DNA of 10,840 bases from Patescibacteria group bacterium (GTDB lineage Bacteria > Patescibacteriota > Minisyncoccia > UBA6257). Below, piece by piece: positions 5,855 to 10,840 of the stretch. The notes beneath the pieces are model-generated. The model was not told the DNA's origin. It worked only from the letters and a program-made list of their open reading frames with translations, and ran no database searches. The stretch spans positions 1 through 10,840 of the forward strand of contig JAKJEG010000006.1 in NCBI GenBank assembly GCA_022705545.1, written 5' to 3'. The first letter of the stretch is position 1. Each line of letters begins with the position of its first letter. Position numbers and translations under genes: made by a program.

Positions 5855-6318
5855 AAACTTATAGATACGGAAAACCCGTTAGGGGTTCTCTTTAAGGGCT
5901 GGATTATTTTATATGATTTATTTATTTTTGTCAAAAATGTTTTGATTTTTTGTTCTGCTAAATCAAAATGGGCTTTTTCCCGGCCCCTTAAAAAAATTTC
6001 TATTCTTACTCCTTTTCTGTCTTCTAAAAATTCATTGATTTTTTTCGCTTTCACCTCCAAATCATGGTCCCCTTCATTAAATCCTATTCTAATGTTTTTA
6101 AAGATATTTTGCTTGTTTTTTAATTTCTTTTTTCTTTCTTCCTTTTCTTTTAAGTATTTTTCTTTTGCCCAATTGCCTAATTTATAAATTGGTGGTTGGG
6201 AATTTTTAGTTATTTCTATTAAATCTAAATTTCGCTCTTTTGCTATTTTTTGAGCTTCTTCAAAACTAACAACGCCTATTTGTTTACCCTTTTCGTCTAT
6301 TAAGCGAATTTCTTGCAA
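5851..6318 (-). CDS. infC: Translation initiation factor IF-3
   Basis: 155 residues against about 180 in E. coli, shorter at the N-terminus. N-domain hallmarks are EIRLIDEKGKQIGVVSFEEA and LDLIEITKNSQPPIYKLGNW. A Lys-rich linker follows (about 54-68), then the C-domain with KNIRIGFNEGDHDLEVK and IEIFLRGREKAHFD, equivalent to the conserved RGRE.AH motif. IF3 binds the 30S subunit, prevents premature subunit joining and checks the start codon. No ATG is available: the frame begins with TTG (6318), ATC immediately before it, or ATA five codons upstream; an in-frame TAG lies six codons upstream. A non-standard start is characteristic of infC, which senses IF3 level through start-codon discrimination. 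No Shine-Dalgarno is present. The gene starts 56 nt after the tmRNA 3' end and overlaps rpmI by ATGA. Confidence 0.93.
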   Translation of the reverse strand: MQEIRLIDEKGKQIGVVSFEEAQKIAKERNLDLIEITKNSQPPIYKLGNWAKEKYLKEKEERKKKLKNKQNIFKNIRIGFNEGDHDLEVKAKKINEFLEDRKGVRIEIFLRGREKAHFDLAEQKIKTFLTKINKSYKIIQPLKRTPNGFSVSISL

Positions 6319-6545
6319 GATAAAAAATATAAACTAAATTAATTATTAAATTAAAAACTGAAAAAGAAATTTTGTGGAGATGGTGGGAATTGAACCCACG
6401 TCTAAAAAGGTATCTTTAAACTTCTCTACGAGGGTAGTTAATTTTTATTCAGGTCAAAAAGGAAAATTAACAAACCTGCTTTTGACTGCCTGTCTTATTA
6501 ATCTCATAATTCCGACAGGAAGAACTATGAGATTTACGAATCAAG

Positions 6546-6585
6546 ATGAATTCAACTATCTCCCGAATGATTCAACTATCTCCCG
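6546..6585 (-). repeat. Tandem 20-nt duplication inside the tmRNA
   Basis: Two units at exactly 20-nt spacing share the 16-nt ATTCAACTATCTCCCG as read on the + strand (6550-6565 and 6570-6585). They lie between the tag-stop hairpin and the next clear pseudoknot. Confidence 0.85.
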
Positions 6586-6613
6586 TGCTCCCCGCTATTT
6601 TGCCTAAAAAATG

Positions 6614-6655
6614 TTAGGCATAGGCGAACGCAGGAAATACTGTTTTTTTGTTGGC
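6614..6655 (-). other. tmRNA proteolysis-tag reading frame
   Basis: GCC (6655) to TAA (6614) encodes ANKKTVFPAFAYA. It starts with the usual Ala resume codon and ends in a small hydrophobic YA, similar in character to the ALAA ending of E. coli, which directs tagged proteins to ClpXP-type proteases. A second frame beginning ATG at 6656 is a shadow. Confidence 0.92.
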
Positions 6656-6743
6656 ATTTTTAATGTCCTCTCGATTATTTAATGAGGGGACGAGAGTTCC
6701 TCACCTCGCAAAGTTTAAAGACTTTGCTTTTTATCAACGCCGA

Positions 6744-7217
6744 TCATCCCCAAACATTACCCTTTTTGGCTTTTTCTATTCTTTTTTTATTTTCTCGGGT
6801 TTTAATTTTTAATCTTTTATCAAATTTCTTCTTCTTTTTAGCTAAAGCCAAATCTACCTTTATCAATCCATTAGTATCATTATACACTCTTAAAGGGATT
6901 AATGTCAAGTGTTCTTGCTTTATTCTGTTTTTTAAGCGGAGAATTTCTGATTTTTTTAACAGCAGTTTTTTATCTCTTTCCGGATTGTCTTTTGAAGAAA
7001 GATTATTAATCTGATAGGGAGAAATATGAAAATTAATCAGATAAACTTCATTGTTTTTTATCATACCATAGCTGCCCTTTAAACTGCCTTTGCCGGATCT
7101 TAAAGATTTTACTTCAGAACCAGTTAGCACTATCCCGGCTTTTTTGGTCTCTAAGATGTCATAATCATAGTAGGCTTTTTTATTATTTATTAGTTCTTGA
7201 GTAATTTTTTGTTTCAT
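6744..7217 (-). CDS. smpB: SsrA-binding protein SmpB
   Basis: 157 residues from ATG 7217, the usual SmpB size. The diagnostic N-terminal core is NKKAYYDYDILETKKAGIVL followed by TGSEVKSLRSGKGSLKGSY. The C-terminal tail is highly basic (KKKKKFDKRLKIKTRENKKR) and in the family becomes helical in the empty mRNA channel. SmpB binds the tRNA-like domain of tmRNA and delivers it to stalled ribosomes. The frame is open to an ATG at 7280, but those extra 21 residues come from AT-rich repeat-like DNA and do not resemble SmpB, so M22 is chosen. No Shine-Dalgarno precedes it. The TGA stop (6746-6744) falls within the first 8 nt of ssrA, so the two genes overlap and must be co-transcribed, with RNase P-type cleavage cutting into the end of the smpB message. 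Confidence 0.95.
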   Translation of the reverse strand: MKQKITQELINNKKAYYDYDILETKKAGIVLTGSEVKSLRSGKGSLKGSYGMIKNNEVYLINFHISPYQINNLSSKDNPERDKKLLLKKSEILRLKNRIKQEHLTLIPLRVYNDTNGLIKVDLALAKKKKKFDKRLKIKTRENKKRIEKAKKGNVWG

Positions 7218-7280
7218 TTTAATGATTTTTGGTGGATTTAAATTTTTAAGACAACAGCCCATCGAAAATTGAAAATTCAA

Positions 7281-7304
7281 TTAACGACAATCGCAAGTCG
7301 TTAA
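7281..7304. repeat. Dispersed palindromic repeat, copy 3
   Basis: Same arms TTAACGAC and GTCGTTAA, with one extra A in the centre (AATCGCAA). It directly follows a GAAAATT run. Confidence 0.82.
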
Positions 7305-7350
7305 TTTAACATTTAAACATTTTGAAATTGATTAAAAATTGAAAACTTAA

Positions 7351-7394
7351 TTAACGACATCGCAAGTCGTTACTTTGTAACGACTTGCGATGTC
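7351..7394. repeat. Head-to-head pair of palindromic repeats (copies 4 and 5)
   Basis: Positions 7356-7373 and 7377-7394 are exact reverse complements (18 bp) separated by TTT. Two copies of the repeat thus sit in opposite orientation and form one long perfect hairpin. The right copy lacks its outer TTAA. Confidence 0.88.
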
Positions 7395-7563
7395 CGAACA
7401 TTAATTGATAATTAATAATCAATAATTGATAATTCCTTAAATGTTTCTTTATCTTCTTGAACCTAAGCTGCTATAAGAAGTAGATTATTGTCTATTTGAT
7501 GTTAATCATCAGGTTTTAATGATTAACAAGGTAAAAGAAAATCATTCGAATTTTAGAAATTTT

Positions 7564-7572
7564 ATTATATCA
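7564..7572 (-). promoter_or_regulatory. Possible smpB promoter (extended -10)
   Basis: On the minus strand TGATATAAT reads as an extended -10. The -35 is poor (TTAGAT-like). It is arranged divergently with the + strand promoter at 7595-7623. Confidence 0.5.
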
Positions 7573-7594
7573 TATTTTAGCTAGTTTATCTAAT

Positions 7595-7623
7595 TTGACA
7601 GAATGAAGAAAATGAATTATAAT
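7595..7623 (+). promoter_or_regulatory. Promoter of the three-gene orphan operon
   Basis: TTGACA (7595-7600), 17-bp spacer, TATAAT (7618-7623). The transcript should begin near 7630, about 40 nt before the first ATG. Confidence 0.88.
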
Positions 7624-7669
7624 ATAAATATAGCTCTTTAATAAATTTTAAAAAGGAAGGTGTATAAAA

Positions 7670-7873
7670 ATGCAAAATCAAGAAAAATTTTATGGTAATC
7701 GGAACGAGGTTAGATTAGGTAAGGTACCGGCAGATAAAGTCAGTATTCAAATTTTAAATGAAATTTTTTGTCAGAAATTCGGATATTGTTTTCCTTGTGA
7801 AAACGGAGAGGCTTGGGTTGTAGCCAGAAAGATTAAGCCTCAAAAAGGATGTAAAGGAGGATTTTCGTTATGA
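7670..7873 (+). CDS. Small Cys-containing protein of unknown function (67 aa)
   Basis: 67 residues. Cysteines at 34, 40, 43 and 61, with C40 and C43 spaced as CxxC (GYCFPCENG), could bind a metal ion, but no known finger is recognised. It has no signal peptide or membrane helix. The ribosome binding site AAGGAAGGTG lies 7 nt before the ATG. First gene of a three-gene operon with its own promoter; its TGA overlaps the ATG of the next gene (ATGA, 7870-7873). Its position directly upstream of the 23S unit implies no functional link, since a terminator intervenes. Confidence 0.75.
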   Translation: MQNQEKFYGNRNEVRLGKVPADKVSIQILNEIFCQKFGYCFPCENGEAWVVARKIKPQKGCKGGFSL

Positions 7874-8064
7874 GTATCAAGGATATGAGTACCAAGGATT
7901 GGAAGGCAGTTCTATTTTTGAATAATGGTAAAGCAGTCTATTGGCTCCCAAAGACCAACAAATTTTTGTTATTGGAAAAAAATGGGCTTTGTTTGGCAAA
8001 GCCTACTGAGGAGGAAGTAAAAGAAATTTTTAATAGTTTGGTTTGGGAAGGAGAGGAGGAATGA
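7870..8064 (+). CDS. Small protein of unknown function (64 aa)
   Basis: 64 residues, probably soluble. The core alternates hydrophobic strands (AVLFLNNGKAVYWLP, KFLLLEKNGLCLA) and ends in an acidic helix (TEEEVKEIFNSLVWEGEEE). No family is recognised. The start is supported by a strong AAAGGAGG (7853-7860), 9 nt before the ATG, inside the end of the previous gene. It overlaps both neighbours by ATGA (7870-7873 and 8061-8064), so the three proteins are probably made by coupled translation. Confidence 0.75.
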   Translation: MSIKDMSTKDWKAVLFLNNGKAVYWLPKTNKFLLLEKNGLCLAKPTEEEVKEIFNSLVWEGEEE

Positions 8065-8225
8065 AGAGAGGGAAAAAATATAAAAAGAATAAAAAGAGAT
8101 TATCAAAAGAAGAAAAAAATTGTTTTTGGGACAATGAATTATTGTCTCAGATGAATCGGTGGTTTGGACAAGAAAAAAATAGAGAAGTAAAATTTATTGA
8201 TGAAAGTGTAAAGGTTGATAATTAA
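8061..8225 (+). CDS. Small basic protein of unknown function (54 aa)
   Basis: 54 residues from ATG 8061, starting MKRGKKYKKNKKRLSKEEKN: a strongly basic N-terminus followed by a more acidic, Trp-containing tail (FWDNELLSQMNRWFGQEKN). The basic tail suggests nucleic-acid contact, but this is only a guess from composition. The frame stays open upstream to a TTG at 8043, but those codons are the GGAGAGGAGG ribosome binding site itself, so the ATG is chosen. It overlaps the previous gene by ATGA and is followed within 10 nt by a strong terminator. Confidence 0.7.
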   Translation: MKRGKKYKKNKKRLSKEEKNCFWDNELLSQMNRWFGQEKNREVKFIDESVKVDN

Positions 8226-8231
8226 AATTTT

Positions 8232-8264
8232 AGAGGCGGCTTGAAGCCGCCTCTTTTATTTTAT
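8232..8264 (+). terminator. Terminator of the orphan operon
   Basis: Stem AGAGGCGGC (8232-8240) / GCCGCCTCT (8246-8254), loop TTGAA, followed by TTTTATTTTAT. It separates the orphan operon from the 23S promoter ten bases further on. Confidence 0.93.
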
Positions 8265-8274
8265 ATTTAAAGAC

Positions 8275-8302
8275 TTGACATTTTAAAAATTATTGCTATA
8301 AT
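8275..8302 (+). promoter_or_regulatory. 23S rRNA promoter
   Basis: TTGACA (8275-8280), 16-bp spacer, TATAAT (8297-8302), with extended -10 TG (8294-8295). Transcription should start near 8309, about 240 nt before the 23S. Confidence 0.92.
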
Positions 8303-8328
8303 TATAAAAATTTCAATAATGAATAAAA

Positions 8329-8478
8329 ATTGCCAAAAAAGCAAAAAGAGGAAGTGAGTAGCTTAGGTGTTTTTGATTTCTAAACGCTACCACTTCGGTG
8401 GCGTTTTTTAATCGAAAAAACTTTGATGGTTAAGGATGGTTAAGATGGAAAAAGTGGCAATTGCTCTTTGACAATTTA
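8329..8478 (+). promoter_or_regulatory. 23S leader: closing stem, alternative hairpins, boxA
   Basis: AATTGCCA (8328-8335) pairs with TGGCAATT (8455-8462) and encloses two competing structures. One is a 15-bp hairpin: GAAGTG-A-GTAGC-TTAG (8351-8366) with CTAA-AC-GCTAC-CACTTC (8380-8396). The other is a terminator-like hairpin, CCAC-TTCG-GTGG extended by AAACG/CGTTT, followed by six T (8382-8409). They use the same bases at 8382-8396 and cannot form together. Next come two and a half copies of GATGGTTAAG (8425-8448) and boxA TGCTCTTTGACAATTTA (8462-8478), nearly identical to the E. coli rRNA boxA. The layout matches the 16S leader. Confidence 0.7.
8425..8448 (+). repeat. Tandem GATGGTTAAG repeat in the 23S leader
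   Basis: Two exact 10-bp units (8425-8434, 8435-8444) plus ATGG. They lie in the loop between the terminator-like hairpin and boxA. Confidence 0.8.
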
Positions 8479-8776
8479 ATAAATAAAATAAAAGGGTAAA
8501 AACGCAAAAATTAATTAACCTTCCCATTTTTTCTTTCTAAAGATGGGAAAGTTGTCAATAAGGGCAGGTGGTGGATGCCTTGGCACAGTAAGGCGATGAA
8601 GGACGTGGCGTAGCTGCGATAAGCTTCGGGGAGGTGTGTAGCAACCGACGATCCGGAGATCTCCGAATGGGGAAACCTAATGCGGTGTTAAATCGCATTG
8701 TCTAATACTTTAGTATTAGATGCATACCTGGGGAAGTGAAACATCTCAGTACCCAGAGGAAAAGAAAACAAAATTT

Positions 8777-8830
8777 CAGTTTTTTACTTTCCTAATTTAA
8801 CGAACTGATCAGAAGGAAAGTTAAAAACTG
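8777..8830 (+). other. Expansion hairpin in 23S domain I
   Basis: CAGTTTTT...ACTTTCCT pairs with AGGAAAGT...AAAAACTG, adding roughly 60 nt where E. coli goes directly from GAGGAAAAGAAA to ATTCCC (near position 200). Confidence 0.65.
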
Positions 8831-9105
8831 ATGTGATTCCCTTAGTAGTGGCGAGCGAAAAGGGAAAAGTCTAAACCAATAGTTTTAGTTTTACTAAAAC
8901 TATTGGGGTAATAAGAAAAGAACCGGAGTTTGACTCGAAGATAAAAAAATAATTAGTTGAAAGACCTGAAAAGGTCTGCCAAAGAAGGTGAAAGCCCTGT
9001 AAACAAAAATTATTTTTAATCTTCTGTTCTTTTCTTGAGTACCTCGATGCCAGAAAACATTGGGGGAAATTTCCGGCACTACTCCGGAAAGACTAAATAC
9101 TTACT

Positions 9106-9153
<48 letters not shown>

Positions 9154-9337
9154 GGTGAGGGGAGTGAAATAGAACCTGAAACCACTTTGCCTACAAGGAA
9201 TCGGAGGGGTAACCTATAATGGTTTACCCTGACGGTGTGCCTATTGAAGAATGAGCCGGCGAGTTTATATCCGCTGTTTGACTAATTCGCTAAAAGCGAA
9301 ATAATCAAAGGGAAACCGAGTATGATAAGTGCTCTCT

Positions 9338-9379
9338 TTTCTATTTATCTTTGGCTGTAAAGCCAAAGATAAATAGAAA
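9338..9379 (+). other. Long 23S hairpin with GTAA tetraloop
   Basis: A 19-bp perfect stem (9338-9356 with 9361-9379) closed by GTAA, a GNRA-type loop. It replaces a shorter helix at about E. coli 640, just before GACCCGAAGCC. Confidence 0.7.
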
Positions 9380-10840
9380 GAATAGTGGATATAAGACCCG
9401 AAGCCAGGCGAGCTTGCCATGGCCAGGATGAACCCCGCAGAAATGCGGGAGGAGGTCCGAACCCGTGAGTTGTGCAACACTCTGGGATGAGCTGTGGTAA
9501 GAAGTGAAAAGCTAATCGAGCCTGGGAATAGCTGGTTCTCCCCGAAATAGCTTTAGGGCTAGCGGTCTATTTATCCTAATGGGGGTAGAGCTCTGGATGG
9601 TGTGTAGAGGGCGAAAGCTCAGCTCACCAACCAAACTACGAATACCATTAGATTATGATAGGCTAGTCAGACTGTGGGGGCGAAGCTCCATGGTCGAGAG
9701 GGTATGAACCCTGATCGCCGTCTAAGGTCCCTAAATTTCAGTTAAGTGCAAAGCAAGGTAGTAATTTCTCTTAGACAACTAGGAGGTTGGCTCAGAGGTA
9801 GCCATCCTTTAAAGAGTGTGTAACAACTCACTATTCGAACCTGTTTATCAGGGAGAGAGATTGCGCCGAAAATTTATCGGGGCTTAAACTGAATACCGAA
9901 GATGCGATCTAATATCACTTTAAAGTGATATTAGAGGTAGGGGAGCGTTTCCTAAGCGCTGAAGTCTAAGGCGTGAGCCGGGATGGAGCTTAGGGAAGTG
10001 AGAATGCCGGCATGAGTAACCACAATCCACCTGAGAACGGTGGACTCCGTAAGCCCAAGGTTTCCTTGGCAATGGAAATCAGCCAAGGGTTAGGCGGTCC
10101 TAAGGTGATGGCGAAAGCCGCAGCTGATGGACAGCCGGTTAATATTCCGGCCCTTCCTTTTTCTTTTTTTCGATGGGGGGACGAAAGAGAGTAGATTGAA
10201 TGCTTTAGTGGTTTAGCATCCTTGATCGAGGATGAAGTTTAGGTAAATCCGAACTTCTGTCTTTAATGACAAATCCCAGAAAAAAGGCGAGACGAGGAGT
10301 TATCCTTGTCAAGTTGATCGAGCCTCTTTCCGAGAAAAACCTCTAAGATATGAGAAAAAGGAATCCGTACCAAAACCGACACCGGTGGGCGAGGCGAGTA
10401 GCCTCAGGAGAACGAGTGATTCCTCCTTAAGGAACTCGGCAAAAAAGCGGGCGTAACTTTGGGATATGCCCTCCCTGGACCAGGCGCGCAAGCGCTTCGG
10501 TGCAGGGCGCAGTGAAAGTTTCCCTGGCGACTGTTTACCAAAAACACAGGTCCCTGCGAACCCGTAAGGGGATGTATAGGGGCTGAGGCCTGTCCGATGC
10601 CAGAAGGTTAAGACTGGCGGTTAAATTTTCCTTTTAGGAAGATTTAGCTGACTAGTTCAAGCCCTGGTCAATGACAGCCGTAACTATAACGGTTCTAAGG
10701 TAGCGCAATTCCTTGTCGGGTAAGTTCCGACGCGCATGAAAGGTATAACGACTGGGGAACTGTCTCAAGGAGGAGCTCGGTGAAAATGCGTTTCCAGCGA
10801 AGACGCTGGGTACCCGCAGCTAGACGAAAAGACCCTAGGA

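Larger units (their letters stand above)
6375..6751 (-). ncRNA. ssrA: Transfer-messenger RNA (tmRNA)
   Basis: About 377 nt. The 5' GGGGATG (6751-6745) pairs with 3' CATCTCC (6382-6376) to form the acceptor stem, with discriminator A at 6375; CCA is not fully encoded. The T-arm is GTGGG-TTCAATT-CCCAC. A long helix pairs TCTTTAAACTT near the 5' end with AAGTTTAAAGA near the 3' end. Pseudoknot PK1 (TGAGG/CCTCA with CTCTCG/CGAGAG) precedes the tag. The tag frame runs from GCC (6655) to TAA (6614), encoding ANKKTVFPAFAYA, with the stop in a hairpin (GCCTAA/TTAGGC). Later pseudoknots are AATCTCATA/TATGAGATT with CCTGTC/GACAGG, and CAGGT/ACCTG with GTTAATTTT/AAAATTAAC. It rescues stalled ribosomes together with SmpB, encoded immediately upstream and overlapping by 8 nt. 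Confidence 0.96.
7218..7594. other. Intergenic region with repeats between smpB and the orphan operon
   Basis: No gene is supported. It holds three palindromic-repeat copies (7281-7304, 7351-7373, 7377-7394), GAAAATT-type runs, a 9-bp perfect hairpin GTTAATCAT/ATGATTAAC (7501-7509 with 7519-7527) and a minus-strand -10 element (7564-7572). If that promoter drives smpB, its message has an untranslated leader of about 340 nt. Confidence 0.55.

Noticed and set aside
5831..6187. 118-codon + strand frame opposite infC
   Set aside because: A Phe/Leu/Ser-rich shadow of Lys-rich infC on the other strand.
6374..6607. 77-codon frame on the + strand
   Set aside because: It lies antisense to tmRNA; the apparent protein is the T-arm and pseudoknots read backwards.
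7218..7280. 21-residue N-terminal extension of smpB from ATG 7280
   Set aside because: The extra codons come from repeat-like intergenic DNA and do not resemble SmpB; the family N-terminus begins at the ATG at 7217.
7441..7560. Small RNA gene in the smpB leader
   Set aside because: One perfect 9-bp hairpin (7501-7527) but no promoter-terminator pair and no known family signature.
8043..8060. TTG start for the third orphan gene
   Set aside because: The codons TTG GGA AGG AGA GGA GGA are the ribosome binding site of the ATG at 8061, which also forms the ATGA overlap.
10820..10840. Possible intron start at the right edge after GACGAAAAGACCC
   Set aside because: The last bases still fit a normal 23S variant and the window ends; nothing can be concluded.

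Overview
The window looks like part of an AT-rich genome from the Candidate Phyla Radiation (Patescibacteria). This is an inference, and the exact lineage cannot be fixed by eye. The grounds are: a divergent 16S rRNA interrupted by a group I intron with a LAGLIDADG endonuclease; 16S and 23S genes separated by more than 5 kb of unrelated genes, each with its own promoter; many Lys/Asn-rich proteins; and small orphan genes. TGA is used as an ordinary stop (prmC, smpB, infC and others), so this is not a TGA-recoded lineage.

Layout. 2-166: tail of an unknown gene ending in a terminator. 182-663: AT-rich spacer with repeats, then the 16S promoter, a structured leader, boxA and the 5' processing arm. 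664 to about 3142: 16S rRNA, split by an 852-nt group I intron (1761-2612); matching 3' processing arm and terminator follow. 3433-4765 (+): stand-alone response-regulator receiver and prmC. 4926-5192 (+): orphan small gene, facing a bidirectional terminator. 7217 down to 5296 (-): smpB, ssrA (tmRNA), infC, rpmI, rplT, all in one direction and possibly one transcript. 7218-7594: spacer with palindromic repeats and divergent promoters. 7670-8225 (+): three orphan small genes chained by ATGA overlaps, with a terminator. 8275 to the window end: 23S promoter, structured leader, boxA, and 23S rRNA cut off by the window edge at roughly E. coli position 2070.

Apart from the orphans and the receiver, the genes serve translation and ribosome rescue: rRNA, IF3, L35, L20, release-factor methylation (PrmC), and SmpB with tmRNA.

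The most notable points are these. (1) The 16S has no recognisable CCUCC anti-Shine-Dalgarno after helix 45, yet the small orphan genes carry strong GGAGG-type ribosome binding sites while the housekeeping genes mostly lack them. (2) The 16S decoding site shows a compensated pair change (1404 U with 1497 A). (3) The smpB stop codon lies inside the tmRNA acceptor stem. (4) The endonuclease gene shares sequence with the intron catalytic core. (5) The 16S and 23S leaders have the same architecture: a closing stem around terminator-like hairpins, then boxA. In the 23S leader this includes a mutually exclusive 15-bp hairpin.
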